Source: Acidobacteriota bacterium
Lineage (GTDB): Bacteria > Acidobacteriota > Terriglobia > Acidiferrales > UBA7541
Direction: 5' to 3'
Assembly: GCA_003223215.1 (NCBI GenBank)
Contig: QHYH01000093.1
Span: forward strand, 78,902-142,901
Length of the DNA: 64,000 nt
Shown: positions 34,207 to 44,377 of the stretch, one piece after another
Position numbering within the stretch: the stretch's first letter is position 1
Layout of the letters: the number at the start of each line of letters is the position of its first letter
Position numbers and translations under genes: made by a program
The notes under the pieces: generated by a model
The model's database searches: none
What the model saw: the letters and a program-made list of their open reading frames with translations, nothing else
Told to the model about the DNA's origin: nothing

Positions 34207-36443
34207 AGGGCGGTAGGGGACCCGTTGTGGTCGGCAACGGAAGCAGCCGGCAATTCCGCGGCGGGTAACTCGATCACGAAGCGGGAGCCAACGGGGAAAT
34301 TGTCCTCAACATGGATGCTCCCGCCGTGCTCGGCGATGATGCGCGCCGCGATGGCCAGCCCCAGGCCGGTACCTCGATCCTTGGTCGAAAAATGCGGCAG
34401 AAAAAGCTTGTCTTTGTCTTCGGGAGAAATGCCATTGCCGGTATCCGCGACGGAAATTTCCACGGCCTCAGCGTCGGGAAGCGACTTTGTGGAAACAGTG
34501 ATCTCGCGGAAAGAAGAATTCTCCAATGCTTCGGCAGCATTGTCGATGAGATTCACGACCACGCTGCGCAGCAACCCGGCATCCGCTCGCACCGTAGCGA
34601 CATTCTCCGCGAAATTGCTCTTCAAGGTGATGCCATCCAGCCTTTCTGAAAAGACTTCAACGGCTTCCCGAACGATGGCATTGGGGTTGGCCGAGGCGAG
34701 TTTGGCCGCAGGGAAGCGCACAAATTGAGAAAACTCATTGACGAGTGAGGCGAGCGTGGACACTTCCCGTTCAATCAAACGCGAGCACTCCTGAACAAGC
34801 TTCGCCAATTCCGAATCGGCGGAAGCCCCGGGTTCGAAGGATTCTCGTTTTTCCAGGAATCGAGAGAGTCGCTGTGCGGAGAGCTGAATGGGGGTCAAGG
34901 GGTTCTTGATTTCGTGCGCAATGCGGCGAGCCACTTCCTGCCACGCCTCCGTCTTCTGGGAGCGGAGCAACTCCGACAAATCATCGAAGACCAGCACAAA
35001 ACCCGTGTTCGCGCGGCGCGGGCCGAGAGAACTTACCGTAACAGCCAGATGCAACACGCGCCCCCCGACCACGGTTTCCATTTCCCGGGACACCACTCCC
35101 ATGCGGAGAGACCGGCGCATCAAGTGTTGGACGGTGCGTGCAGAATCCGCACCCAGCAATTCCTCCAGGGATTCGAGCCCGCCTGCATCCATCCCGAACA
35201 TCCGCGAAACGGAGGTGTTGCTCCGCAAAATGGCTCCCGAACTGTCGAGCGAGATCACTCCGGTAGGAATATTTTCGAGCACGGTTTCCATCAATTGCCG
35301 CCGCCGCTCCAGCTCTTGTACTGCTTGTTGCAGGCTGCGGGTGAACTCATCGATCTGTGCCCGGCTGTCGCGCAACTGGGTGGTCATGGTGTTGAACGAG
35401 CGCACCAACACCCCAAGTTCGTCCTGAGCCTGTTCCGGGACCTGATAATCAAAGTTGCCGGAAGAAACTTCGCGGGTGCCTTCCGCGAGCGCCTGAATGG
35501 GAACCGTGACTTGCTTGGCGAGAAACAGCGCCACCCACATGACCGACGACAACAGCAGAACGGTAAACAGCAGGAGGATGAGAAGCATCTGGTGCTTGAG
35601 GGCACGGAGATCCTGCTTGGCCTGATAGTATTCGCGAGTTTGCGTCTGAATGGCGGCGAGACGCGTCAGCACACCCGGGCTCGCGCGGTAAGCCGCCACA
35701 ATGAACCCCGCTGGTTTTCCATCTTCGAAATTCGGCACGCGCGCGCCGAAATAATTTTTCCCTTCCGCCTCCCAAACCTCCACGCCGCTCTCCAGTGAAC
35801 GCAGGTATTCGCCTGACGCGGTGGGCTGCATGCAGATGGCTCCGCGGCGGTCCTCCGGCTGATTGTCGCAAACAATCCCACCGCGGACAGGCGTTCCGCT
35901 TTGATCGAGAATCCAGACCGCATCCGCACCTTTCGCGAAAGCGTCTTGCATAAAGTCATCGCCCGGTTTTTGTGCCGCCGATTGCACCTGTAGAGCTAGC
36001 GCTCGAAGCCGCGGCAACTGGCCGCGACCAAGGTCATTCAAGAGCTTTTGCGTTTCTTCCGATGCGATCTCAAGTGGCTTGGGAAACCACAACAGCAAGC
36101 TTCGATTGATGAGGGAGTAGCTGACAATAAACATGAACACGATCGGCAGCAGGGACAACGCCATTGCGCCGACAACCATCTTGGTTTTGAAGCGAGCGCC
36201 AAGTTGTTCGCGGCGGCGCTCGACCCAGAGCCGCAGTGTGGTGCGGCCAAGAATCAGCAGGAAGACCAAAAGCGCTGCGGTGACAAAGCTGGACACCGCG
36301 TAGAGCACCATCACTTCGCGCCAGCTCTTTGGGTGGAAGGGCACATCGAGGGAGCCGAACGTAAATACGACTGCGAGCAACAAGGTAAGGAGAATTCCGC
36401 CGATCCCCAAGCCCCAGCGCTGTTTGGATTCCAGCCTGCTCAT
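34203..36443 (-). CDS. ntrY: NtrY-like membrane sensor histidine kinase
   Basis: The 746-residue kinase has three N-terminal hydrophobic segments (about 12-30, 47-66 and 93-113), a sensory region, a fourth segment near 290-312, a HAMP domain, a PAS domain near 385-495, the phosphoacceptor H510 in A-H-E-I-K-N-P-L, and an ATP-binding domain with N-L-I-D-N-A-A-E-A-L, D-T-G-N-G-I and G-T-G-L-G-L-A-I. This layout matches NtrY. It phosphorylates the NtrX-like regulator whose gene overlaps its 3' end. Confidence 0.92.
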   Translation of the reverse strand: MSRLESKQRWGLGIGGILLTLLLAVVFTFGSLDVPFHPKSWREVMVLYAVSSFVTAALLVFLLILGRTTLRLWVERRREQLGARFKTKMVVGAMALSLLPIVFMFIVSYSLINRSLLLWFPKPLEIASEETQKLLNDLGRGQLPRLRALALQVQSAAQKPGDDFMQDAFAKGADAVWILDQSGTPVRGGIVCDNQPEDRRGAICMQPTASGEYLRSLESGVEVWEAEGKNYFGARVPNFEDGKPAGFIVAAYRASPGVLTRLAAIQTQTREYYQAKQDLRALKHQMLLILLLFTVLLLSSVMWVALFLAKQVTVPIQALAEGTREVSSGNFDYQVPEQAQDELGVLVRSFNTMTTQLRDSRAQIDEFTRSLQQAVQELERRRQLMETVLENIPTGVISLDSSGAILRSNTSVSRMFGMDAGGLESLEELLGADSARTVQHLMRRSLRMGVVSREMETVVGGRVLHLAVTVSSLGPRRANTGFVLVFDDLSELLRSQKTEAWQEVARRIAHEIKNPLTPIQLSAQRLSRFLEKRESFEPGASADSELAKLVQECSRLIEREVSTLASLVNEFSQFVRFPAAKLASANPNAIVREAVEVFSERLDGITLKSNFAENVATVRADAGLLRSVVVNLIDNAAEALENSSFREITVSTKSLPDAEAVEISVADTGNGISPEDKDKLFLPHFSTKDRGTGLGLAIAARIIAEHGGSIHVEDNFPVGSRFVIELPAAELPAASVADHNGSPTAL

Positions 36444-36764
36444 TGGCTAGTTCGCCTCACAAAGTCTGCGGTGACAAAAATCTCCTATCGGCCGACAAAT
36501 TCGCTGCTTTCGCGGCTGACCGTTTGGGTCATGGGCAGCGGCCGGTGAAAAGAATGTGTCGCGGGTGTATGCTGAAGCATCTCTCTGGCAAGATAGCATC
36601 CTGAGGAGGCAAGTCAAGATTTCCACCTGTCCGGGCGCAGAAAAACCTGCCCGAGCGGACAGGTATTAGCGATTTCAAAACGAGCCACGAAATTCCGGCT
36701 TCGCTCTTCGTCATCCTTTGTTAAGGTGGGCATTGGGTGCAGGCCCCCTAGGGAGTAGCTGCGG
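36444..36764. other. Intergenic region between ntrY and pilB
   Basis: This 321-base region should hold the divergent promoters for ntrYX and pilBTC. I see a hairpin at 36625-36664 but no promoter with good spacing; a GG/GC pair ahead of pilB has nine instead of ten intervening bases. Confidence 0.5.
36625..36664 (+). promoter_or_regulatory. Hairpin in the pilB leader region
   Basis: ACCTGTCC and GGACAGGT pair perfectly over eight bases, with a further inner GGGC/GCCC pairing. It lies about 100 bases before the pilB ATG and may be a leader structure or an operator dyad. It does not match the c-di-GMP riboswitch core as far as I can tell. Confidence 0.35.
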
Positions 36765-38483
36765 ATGTCCGTCCGTCTTGGCGAAATACTGGTAAAAGAA
36801 AGTCTGATCACACAGGACCAGCTCCAGAAGGCTCTCGAGTTCCAGCGCGCCAATGGAGGCAAACTGGGAAGCTGCCTGACCAGAATGGGTTTCATCAGCG
36901 ATGATGACATCACCGGCGTGCTCTCCCGCCAGTATGGCGTTCCCTCGATCAATCTGAAGTATTACGAAATCGATCCCAACGTCATCAAGCTGATTCCTCA
37001 GGACACCGCCACGCGTTATCAGGTCATTCCGCTCTCGCGCGTCGGTTCCGTTCTAACCATCGCCATGACGGATCCCACGAACGTCTTCGCAATGGACGAC
37101 ATCAAGTTCATGACTGGTTTCAATGTGGAGCCGGTGGTGGCGTCCGAAGCGGCGATTGGGGATGCCATCACGCGGTTTTACGGAGGCGCATCCTCCAACA
37201 CCGAGGAACTCACGAACTTGATGAAAGACCTGGCCGAAGAGGAACAGGAACTGGAGCTGGCGGCGGAGGAGTCAGAGCTCGATACGGCGACGCTCGAAAA
37301 AGCCGCCGAAGAAGCTCCCATCATCAAGCTCGTCAACCTGATTCTGACCGACTCCGTAAAGCGCGGCGCGAGCGACATCCACGTTGAGCCCTACGAGACG
37401 GAATTGCGCGTGCGTTTCCGAATTGACGGACAACTCCAGACCGTCATGTCTCCGCCCATGCGCCTGAAGGACGCCATAACCAGCCGCGTAAAGATCATGG
37501 CCAAGCTGGACATCGCAGAAAAGCGCTTGCCCCAGGACGGCCGCATCATGATCAAGTACAAGGCGGAAGGCAAGAAGAAGGAATTGGACTTCCGTGTGTC
37601 CACCGTGCCCACACTGTACGGCGAAAAGATCGTCATGCGGTTGCTCGACAAGGAAAACCTCCGCTTGGACATGACCAAGCTCGGTTTCGAATCTTCGTCT
37701 CTGGAAAGATTCCACCGCAACATCATGAAACCCTACGGCATGGTGCTGGTGACCGGTCCGACGGGTTCCGGGAAAACCAACACCCTGTATTCCTCCGTCG
37801 CCACCTTGAACACCGTAGACACCAACATCATGACCGCGGAGGATCCCGTCGAGTTTCAATTGAGTGGAATCAACCAGGTGCAGATGAAAGAGCAGATAGG
37901 CTTGAACTTCGCCGCTGCGCTGCGCTCCTTCCTCCGCCAGGACCCCAATATTATTCTTGTCGGCGAGATCCGCGACTTCGAAACTGCGGAAATCGGCGTA
38001 AAGGCGGCTTTGACCGGTCACTTGGTGCTCTCCACTCTGCATACCAATGACGCTCCTTCAACCATCAGCCGTTTGATGAACATGGGCATTGAGCCATTTC
38101 TCGTGGCTACTTCGGTGAACTTGATCTGTGCGCAGCGACTCGTGCGGCGAATCTGTACGAATTGCAAGGAAGAGTTGCAGGTTCCCCCGCAGGCCCTGAT
38201 TGACGCGGGCTATACTCCGGAAGAAGCAAAAACCACAAAGATTTATCATGGCAAGGGTTGCACCACGTGCGGCAAGCGTGGCTATAAGGGACGTACCGGC
38301 TTGTACGAAGTGATGGAAATCAATGATGAATTGCGCGAGCTCATTCTTGTCGGCGCTTCTGCATTGGAATTGAAGAAGAAGGCCATCGAGCAGGGAATGA
38401 TCACGCTGCGGCGCAGCGGTCTGATCAAGGTGGCGGGCGGGCAGACGACCATGGAAGAAGTCCTGCGCGAAACGGTTCTATAG
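36765..38483 (+). CDS. pilB: Type IV pilus assembly ATPase PilB
   Basis: The 572-residue ATPase has an N-terminal MshEN-type domain (residues 1-150, L-G-E-I-L-V-K-E-S-L-I), Walker A G-P-T-G-S-G-K-T with K337, the Asp/His boxes of secretion ATPases, and a tetracysteine zinc site (C-T-N-C and C-T-T-C) near the C-terminus. It powers pilus extension at the inner membrane. It is followed by pilT after 15 bases and then pilC, forming the motor unit. Confidence 0.95.
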   Translation: MSVRLGEILVKESLITQDQLQKALEFQRANGGKLGSCLTRMGFISDDDITGVLSRQYGVPSINLKYYEIDPNVIKLIPQDTATRYQVIPLSRVGSVLTIAMTDPTNVFAMDDIKFMTGFNVEPVVASEAAIGDAITRFYGGASSNTEELTNLMKDLAEEEQELELAAEESELDTATLEKAAEEAPIIKLVNLILTDSVKRGASDIHVEPYETELRVRFRIDGQLQTVMSPPMRLKDAITSRVKIMAKLDIAEKRLPQDGRIMIKYKAEGKKKELDFRVSTVPTLYGEKIVMRLLDKENLRLDMTKLGFESSSLERFHRNIMKPYGMVLVTGPTGSGKTNTLYSSVATLNTVDTNIMTAEDPVEFQLSGINQVQMKEQIGLNFAAALRSFLRQDPNIILVGEIRDFETAEIGVKAALTGHLVLSTLHTNDAPSTISRLMNMGIEPFLVATSVNLICAQRLVRRICTNCKEELQVPPQALIDAGYTPEEAKTTKIYHGKGCTTCGKRGYKGRTGLYEVMEINDELRELILVGASALELKKKAIEQGMITLRRSGLIKVAGGQTTMEEVLRETVL

Positions 38484-38498
38484 AATTGAGGATGACGG

Positions 38499-39617
38499 AT
38501 GGCTGGGATTACGCTCAGTGAGCTGTTGAAGAAGATGATTGAGATGGGGGGGAGCGACCTCCATATCACTACCAATAGCCCCCCGCGGGTTCGCGTGCAT
38601 GGAAAACTTCGTCCGCTGGACATGCCGCCGCTCACCGCCGCGGATACCAAGTCCCTGGCCTACAGCGTGCTGACCGACGCGCAAAAGCACCGCTTCGAAG
38701 AAAACCTGGAGTTGGACTTTTCGTTTGGCTTGAAGAGCCTGGCGCGTTTTCGCGGAAACTGCTTCAATCAGCGCGGCGCCGTCGGCGCCGTGTTCCGCAC
38801 CATTCCGTGGGACATCAAGGGATTCGATGCGCTTGGGCTGCCCACGGTGGTGAAGGGCCTTTGCGATAAGCCTCGTGGATTGGTCCTGGTCACCGGGCCA
38901 ACGGGCTCCGGTAAATCGACCACGCTCGCCGCCATGCTGGACAAAATCAACAGCGAGCGCGAAGAACACATGATCACCATCGAGGACCCCATCGAGTTTT
39001 TGCACAACCACAAACGGTGCCTGGTCAACCAGCGCGAGGTGCACGCCGATACTCATTCTTTCGCGAATTCGCTCCGCGCCGCGTTGCGCGAAGACCCAGA
39101 CGTGGTACTGATCGGCGAGATGCGCGACCTGGAAACCATCGAATCCGCGCTGCGCATCTCGGAGACCGGGCACTTGACTTTTGCGACGCTGCACACCAAC
39201 TCCGCCTCTTCGACGATCACCCGCATCATTGACGTTTTTCCCGCCCACCAGCAGCCGCAAATCCGCGCGCAGCTTTCCATGGTGCTCGAAGGAGTTCTTT
39301 GTCAGGCACTCTTGCCTCGAGCCGACGGGCGTGGCCGGGTCATGATTATGGAAATCCTTGTGCCCACCCCGGCCATCCGCAACCTGATTCGCGAGGATAA
39401 AATCCATCAAGTCTATTCCGCGATGCAGACAGGCACGGGACAAACCGGCATGCAGACGTTCAATCAGGGGCTTGCCAACGCCTATTCCGGCAAGTTGATC
39501 ACCCTGGACCTGGCGTTGTCGCGTTCATCGAATCCCGATGAACTGCAGGACATGATTAACCGTGGGGTGACAACTTCGGGCAACGGGATAAAAGCACCCA
39601 TAGCCACCAGGCGTTGA
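38499..39617 (+). CDS. pilT: Twitching-motility retraction ATPase PilT
   Basis: The 372-residue ATPase has Walker A G-P-T-G-S-G-K-S with K139 and the PilT-specific A-I-R-N-L-I-R-E-D-K motif near residue 290, which separates retraction ATPases from PilB/GspE. It lacks the long N-terminal domain and the zinc site. It drives pilus disassembly and twitching. It lies between pilB and pilC. Confidence 0.96.
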   Translation: MAGITLSELLKKMIEMGGSDLHITTNSPPRVRVHGKLRPLDMPPLTAADTKSLAYSVLTDAQKHRFEENLELDFSFGLKSLARFRGNCFNQRGAVGAVFRTIPWDIKGFDALGLPTVVKGLCDKPRGLVLVTGPTGSGKSTTLAAMLDKINSEREEHMITIEDPIEFLHNHKRCLVNQREVHADTHSFANSLRAALREDPDVVLIGEMRDLETIESALRISETGHLTFATLHTNSASSTITRIIDVFPAHQQPQIRAQLSMVLEGVLCQALLPRADGRGRVMIMEILVPTPAIRNLIREDKIHQVYSAMQTGTGQTGMQTFNQGLANAYSGKLITLDLALSRSSNPDELQDMINRGVTTSGNGIKAPIATRR

Positions 39618-39670
39618 GGGTTGGCGGAAAACAACGAGCCAGAGGATAAAGAGATTTAGGAGGCAAGCTG

Positions 39671-40882
39671 ATGCCGGATTACAAATATCAAGGAACGAGC
39701 CGAAGCGGCTCGAGCGTTAGCGGCGTGATGACCGCGTCGAACAAGACGGAACTGGCGAGCATTTTGAAGCGCCAGCAGATCACCGCCACCAAAATGACCG
39801 AGAAGGGAAAGGAATTCAATATTCCCACGTTTGGCGGCGGCGTTTCTTCGAAAGAGCTGGCCATCTTTACCCGTCAGTTCTCGGTCATGATTGACGCCGG
39901 TCTGCCGCTTGTCCAGTGTCTCGAGATTCTCGCAAGCCAGCAGGAAAACAAGACCTTTCAAAAGGTGTTGACCGGGACGCGAGCCCAGGTGGAAGGCGGC
40001 GCCACGCTTTCTACGGCCATGCGCAGCTCCCCGAAGGCCTTTGATGCTCTCTATGTGAACATGGTGGAAGCGGGCGAGACCGGCGGTATTCTCGACACCA
40101 TTCTCCAGCGGCTCTCCGCGTACATCGAAAAAAACGTCAAGCTGCAGCGAGCCGTGAAGTCTGCGCTGGTCTACCCAGTGGGCGTGCTGACCGTCGCCGG
40201 GAGCGTCATCACGCTGCTTCTCTGGAAGGTCGTCCCCATTTTCGCGACGTTGTTTGCGGGCCTGGGCGTGGATCTTCCGCTTCCCACCCGGATCGTCATC
40301 GCACTGAGTCACTTCATCGGGAGCATTTTCGGCTTTCTGCTTTTGGTGGCCATCTGCGGCGCCATTTTCGCGCTGAAAGTTTGGTATGGCACGCCGCAAG
40401 GCCGTTTTATACTGGACACGATTATCCTGAAAATGCCGGTCTTGGGCACCCTGATGAGGAAGATCGCTGTTGCCCGCTTTACGCGAACTCTGGGAACGCT
40501 GATTTCGAGCGGCGTGCCCATCCTGGAGGGCTTAGACATCACGGCCAGGACCGCGGGTAACGCGGTCGTCGAGAAGGCCTTGATGAAAGTGAGAAAGTCG
40601 CTCGAAGAAGGCAAGTCGTTGACCGAGCCCTTGAAGGAATGTGACGTTTTCCCCGGCATGGTCACGCAGATGATTGCGGTTGGCGAACAGACCGGCGCCA
40701 TGGACGCCATGTTGCAGAAGATCGCCGATTTCTATGAGGAAGAAGTGGATGCGGCCGTGAAAGACTTGCTAACCGCTCTTGAACCCATCATGATTGTGTT
40801 TCTCGGCTTAGTGGTGGGCGGCGTCGTTGTTTCCATGTACTTGCCGCTGTTCTCGCTCATCGGGAAGCTGGCCAACCACTAG
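39671..40882 (+). CDS. pilC: Type IV pilus inner-membrane platform protein PilC
   Basis: The 403-residue protein has two GspF/PilC domains (starting at F-T-R-Q-F-S-V-M-I-D-A-G-L-P-L and A-R-F-T-R-T-L-G-T-L-I-S-S-G-V-P), each followed by hydrophobic helices near 170-240 and 365-390. PilC links the cytoplasmic ATPases to the growing pilus. AGGAGG precedes the ATG. A strong terminator ends the pilBTC unit just after the stop. Confidence 0.95.
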   Translation: MPDYKYQGTSRSGSSVSGVMTASNKTELASILKRQQITATKMTEKGKEFNIPTFGGGVSSKELAIFTRQFSVMIDAGLPLVQCLEILASQQENKTFQKVLTGTRAQVEGGATLSTAMRSSPKAFDALYVNMVEAGETGGILDTILQRLSAYIEKNVKLQRAVKSALVYPVGVLTVAGSVITLLLWKVVPIFATLFAGLGVDLPLPTRIVIALSHFIGSIFGFLLLVAICGAIFALKVWYGTPQGRFILDTIILKMPVLGTLMRKIAVARFTRTLGTLISSGVPILEGLDITARTAGNAVVEKALMKVRKSLEEGKSLTEPLKECDVFPGMVTQMIAVGEQTGAMDAMLQKIADFYEEEVDAAVKDLLTALEPIMIVFLGLVVGGVVVSMYLPLFSLIGKLANH

Positions 40883-40915
40883 CCGCGCTGCGCCCGCGGG
40901 TCGATAACCTCTCGA

Positions 40916-40950
40916 GAGGGCGGGGAGCTACTCTCCGCCCTCTGTTTTCC
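40916..40950 (+). terminator. Strong Rho-independent terminator after pilC
   Basis: A twelve-pair stem with one G-T pair (40916-40927 with 40931-40942) and a CTA loop is followed by TGTTTTCC. It separates pilBTC from pilSR. Confidence 0.85.
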
Positions 40951-41000
40951 TGCCTGGATTTGGGGATGCCCTGATGGCTCGCTGAGGGCGCGGGGAAATC

Positions 41001-42614
41001 ATGGACCAGAGTTTTGCGACAAAAGCTTGGCTGGAATGGCTGGCGCGTGTCCGGCTGCTCACGATCACGCTCATTCTGACGGTGGGTGTTGTGTGGCCGC
41101 AATATGTGCCGGGTCTGAGCCCCAACCGGTTTTTTCTCACCCTGATCATCTTCTGGATCACGGTCGGAATCCTTCACCTTATCCTGCTCCGGTGGCTGCC
41201 CCGGGCATCCTGGCACGGCGGCATGCAAGTGGCCGGCGACGTCGTGATGGTGACCCTGCTGGTTTACCTGACTGGTTCGCAGGAGAGCTATTTCATCTCG
41301 CTTTATCTGCTGGTCATTATCGTAGGCAGCATCGTTTTTTCCCGTCGCGTCGCGTTCTTCAACGCCGCCGTCTGTTTCTCGCTCCTCACTGCCCTGACTC
41401 TTCTGGCCTATACGGGGAAACTGCCTCGCACATCCACGGCGTTGCCGCCGATCGAGAACCTGCGCACCTGGCTGGTTATGAATCTCTTGGGTTTCCTGGC
41501 AGTTGCCTATCTGACCAGCCTGCTTGTCCACTCGCTTCGGAGCAAGGGGCAGGAACTCGAGGAAAAACGCGAAGAACTTCTGAGCCTCCAGGATTTCACG
41601 CAGGACATTATCCATTCCATGCGTGGCGGCTTGATCACCACGGACCTTGCGGGAGTTATTCTGCTCCTCAATCGCACCGGCGAGGAGATTTTGGGACATC
41701 GGTTCGCGGATGTGCGCGGGAAAAAACTTCAGGAGCTGAACCAGGATTTCTGGCTCCCCGGGCAGTATCCGAATGTCGAGAAACTCTCTCTTAGAAAAGA
41801 GATCCATTTTCGGACTCCACAGGGCGAGGTGCGCTATCTGGGAATCAGCGTGTCCCCGCTGCGCCTGGGAACCGAGGAACGCAGCGGCTTTGTCTTCAAC
41901 TTTCAGGACCTTACGGACTTGCGCCGGCTGGAGCAGGAGGTGGCCACCAAAGAGCGCATGGCCGCGTTGGGGCGTCTCTCCGCCGCCATCGCCCATGAAA
42001 TCCGGCAGCCCTTGACGGCCATGGCCGGCGCCGTAAAAGAACTGGCTCGCCTTGTGCCTCTCGAAGACGATGAAAAACAGCTGGTTAACATTGTCAGCCG
42101 GGAATCCGAGCGGCTCAACAACATCATCACGGATTTTCTGAACTATTCACGAGAAAAGACCTACAAGTTTCAGGAAGCGGACGTCAGCGCTCTTCTCGAT
42201 GAAACTCTGACGCTCGTGGAGAAGAAACCTGAGGTTGCTTCCAAATTCCAGATCGTGCGGGCTTTCAACGGTCAAGAGCTGCGAGCGCGTGTGGACGCAA
42301 ACAAGATTAAACAAGTGTTTTGGAACCTATGTGATAACGCCCTCCGGGCGATGCCGGCCGGCGGCACGCTTACTGTGAAACTCGAGCCGTATCCATTCTG
42401 GTTGCGCATTGCCTTTCAGGATACGGGGATTGGCCTGGATGCCAAACAAAGAGCTAAAATTTTTGAGCCCCTTCAATCCGGGTTTGAGGGCGGCACGGGT
42501 TTAGGATTATCGATCGTCTATCAGATCGTACAGGCCCACAGCGGGAAAATCAGCGTGATCTCGGAGAAGGATCGCGGCGCAGAATTCATCGTCGAATTAC
42601 CGCGAGTCGCGTGA
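41001..42614 (+). CDS. pilS: PilS-like membrane sensor histidine kinase
   Basis: The 537-residue kinase has about six hydrophobic segments in residues 17-175, a PAS domain (205-315), the phosphoacceptor H332 in A-H-E-I-R-Q-P-L, and an ATP-binding domain with [13 protein letters not shown] and G-T-G-L-G-L-S-I. The polytopic N-terminus and position beside a sigma-54 activator and pilin genes match PilS, which in Pseudomonas senses pilin in the membrane. pilR begins six bases after its stop. Confidence 0.92.
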   Translation: MDQSFATKAWLEWLARVRLLTITLILTVGVVWPQYVPGLSPNRFFLTLIIFWITVGILHLILLRWLPRASWHGGMQVAGDVVMVTLLVYLTGSQESYFISLYLLVIIVGSIVFSRRVAFFNAAVCFSLLTALTLLAYTGKLPRTSTALPPIENLRTWLVMNLLGFLAVAYLTSLLVHSLRSKGQELEEKREELLSLQDFTQDIIHSMRGGLITTDLAGVILLLNRTGEEILGHRFADVRGKKLQELNQDFWLPGQYPNVEKLSLRKEIHFRTPQGEVRYLGISVSPLRLGTEERSGFVFNFQDLTDLRRLEQEVATKERMAALGRLSAAIAHEIRQPLTAMAGAVKELARLVPLEDDEKQLVNIVSRESERLNNIITDFLNYSREKTYKFQEADVSALLDETLTLVEKKPEVASKFQIVRAFNGQELRARVDANKIKQVFWNLCDNALRAMPAGGTLTVKLEPYPFWLRIAFQDTGIGLDAKQRAKIFEPLQSGFEGGTGLGLSIVYQIVQAHSGKISVISEKDRGAEFIVELPRVA

Positions 42615-42620
42615 GGCACT

Positions 42621-44036
42621 ATGCAGGGAACGAAAGCCGCAATAAAGGAAGGCGCGCGAGAGTTGCCGCATATTCTCGTCGTGGATGACGAGAAGTCGAT
42701 TTGCGAGCTCTTAGAGATCACTTTTCGCAAGGAAGGTCATCGGGTGGAAGTCGCCAACAGTACCGAGGCCGCCAAACGCAAGCTGGAATCGCAGATCTTC
42801 GACATCATCATTTCCGACATTCGTATGCCTGGGGAAGATGGCGTCGACTTGCTGAAATTCGCCAAAGAAATTGCCCCGGATTCCTTTTTCGTGTTGATGA
42901 CCGCACTCCCCGCCCTGGACACCGCCATCGCCGCACTCAACTCCGGCGCCGACCGCTATGTCATTAAGGATCATAACCACATCGATCAATTGCGCCGCGC
43001 GGTCCAGGAGGTCAGCGAAAGCCTCAGATGGAAAAAGGAGGCCGGTTACCTGCGTCGGGAGTTGCGGCGGCTAACCGGGCTAGACAACATCATCGGGCAA
43101 GGCCCTAAGATGCACGCGATTTTCGATTTGATTCAGACCGTAGCGCCACAGTCGAGCCGCGTGCTGATTACCGGGGAGAGCGGCACGGGGAAAGAGCTGG
43201 TGGCCCGCGCGATTCATGAGAACAGCGCCCGCTCCCAGGCTCCGTTCATCACCATCAACTGCGGCGCCTTTCCCGAGACGCTCCTGGAGTCCGAGCTTTT
43301 CGGCTACATGAAAGGTTCTTTCACGGGGGCCAACGAGAACCGGCCGGGCTTATTCCAGGCTGCTCACGGTGGCACCCTGTTTATGGACGAGATTGGCAAC
43401 ATGAGCCTGACCATGCAGGTAAAGCTTTACCGCGTTCTCCAGGAAGGCAAGGTCCGGCCTATCGGCAGCACGGCAGAGTCGGATGTGGATGTGCGTATTA
43501 TCGCCGCAACGAACAAAGACTTTGAAAAGGAAATCGCCGAAGGCCGGTTTCGCGAGGACCTCTATTACCGCCTTAGCGTGATTCCCATCCAAGTTCCTGC
43601 TTTGCGTGAGCGCCGTGAAGATATTCCGCTGCTGGCCCGGCACTTCCTGGAGCGCTTCCGCAAAACGATGGAGAAACCCATAGACGCGATTTCGCCGGAA
43701 GCGATGAGCAAGCTCGAAGCCTACGACTGGCCGGGGAACGTGAGAGAACTTGAAAACACCATGGAGCGCGCCGTGGCCTTGGAGACGGGCAAGGAGATTT
43801 CCGTGCGAGTCCTGCCCGACCGGATCCTGGGTTATGCGGGAACGCCGCTGGGAGCTGCTGAGGGCATCGAACTGCCGGAAGACGGCGTGGATTTTGAAAA
43901 GGTCGTCGCGGCTACCGAGCGGATGTACCTGCAAGCGGCCCTCGAGAAAGCCGGTGGCGTTCGCACGCGGGCCTCGGAGTTCCTCAAAATCACCTATCGT
44001 TCCTTCCGGCATTATGCCAAAAAGCATAGTCTCTGA
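42621..44036 (+). CDS. pilR: PilR-like sigma-54-dependent response regulator
   Basis: The 471-residue regulator has a receiver domain with D66 in I-S-D-I-R-M-P, an AAA domain with G-E-S-G-T-G-K-E and G-S-F-T-G-A, Walker B L-F-M-D-E-I-G, and a C-terminal Fis-type helix-turn-helix ending F-R-H-Y-A-K-K. PilR activates sigma-54 transcription of pilin. Four -24/-12 elements lie downstream, each about 50 bases before a pilin start, so the local pilin genes are the likely targets. Confidence 0.93.
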   Translation: MQGTKAAIKEGARELPHILVVDDEKSICELLEITFRKEGHRVEVANSTEAAKRKLESQIFDIIISDIRMPGEDGVDLLKFAKEIAPDSFFVLMTALPALDTAIAALNSGADRYVIKDHNHIDQLRRAVQEVSESLRWKKEAGYLRRELRRLTGLDNIIGQGPKMHAIFDLIQTVAPQSSRVLITGESGTGKELVARAIHENSARSQAPFITINCGAFPETLLESELFGYMKGSFTGANENRPGLFQAAHGGTLFMDEIGNMSLTMQVKLYRVLQEGKVRPIGSTAESDVDVRIIAATNKDFEKEIAEGRFREDLYYRLSVIPIQVPALRERREDIPLLARHFLERFRKTMEKPIDAISPEAMSKLEAYDWPGNVRELENTMERAVALETGKEISVRVLPDRILGYAGTPLGAAEGIELPEDGVDFEKVVAATERMYLQAALEKAGGVRTRASEFLKITYRSFRHYAKKHSL

Positions 44037-44172
44037 TTATGATTAGCCTGGATGAGCCATCGCCTGGAAGCCTGGCGAGCGAGCCTTTTTTCCGTCCCGT
44101 GACGAGCGCATCCCGTTCAGGGAGTGGCCTCCCAAAGCTGATTTTGGTTGACCTTATAAGGCTTTCCGAATG

Positions 44173-44193
44173 GACAAAAACTGTCGACAAAAA
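44173..44193 (+). promoter_or_regulatory. Candidate PilR-binding (upstream activator) site
   Basis: The perfect palindrome TGTCGACA (44182-44189) overlaps two direct copies of GACAAAAA spaced 13 bases apart. It lies about 130 bases upstream of the -24 element, a typical distance for an enhancer, and contains TGTC like known PilR sites in Pseudomonas. Binding is inferred. Confidence 0.4.
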
Positions 44194-44311
44194 GGGCCCA
44201 TCGACATCTGAGGCCCATCCCGAGACAGAGATCACGGTTAGCTGTCTCCGTAACTACCTTGTTTTCAGTGAGATGCTATTCGGAATACATGCATTGCCAT
44301 TGTCCTGCAGA

Positions 44312-44328
44312 TTGGTCATCCACATGCC
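44312..44328 (+). promoter_or_regulatory. Candidate sigma-54 promoter of pilA1
   Basis: TTGG and ATGC give the GG-N10-GC spacing, with GC ending 51 bases before the ATG, the same distance as in pilA2. The sequence match is only about 6 of 11 consensus bases, so position is the stronger argument. Confidence 0.5.
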
Positions 44329-44377
44329 CCTACCAGGTGCAAGTGCTTTGGCACCTCAAAATTCCTAAGGAGATAGC

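Larger units (their letters stand above)
44037..44377. other. Control region of the first pilin gene
   Basis: These 341 bases between pilR and pilA1 hold the candidate activator site, the -24/-12 element and the ribosome binding site listed separately. No other gene is seen. Confidence 0.6.

Noticed and set aside
36720..36764. Possible sigma-54 promoter before pilB
   Set aside because: The GG and GC pairs are nine bases apart, not ten, and the distance to the ATG would leave no room for a leader with a ribosome site.
34203..44036. Treating the NtrY/NtrX pair as the pilin regulators
   Set aside because: They are on the opposite strand with their own spacing, while PilS/PilR lie directly beside the pilins and have the expected polytopic sensor.
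44347..44365. TTGGCAC just before pilA1 as the -24 box
   Set aside because: The -24 half is perfect, but no GC is found at the -12 position and transcription would start inside the ribosome binding site.
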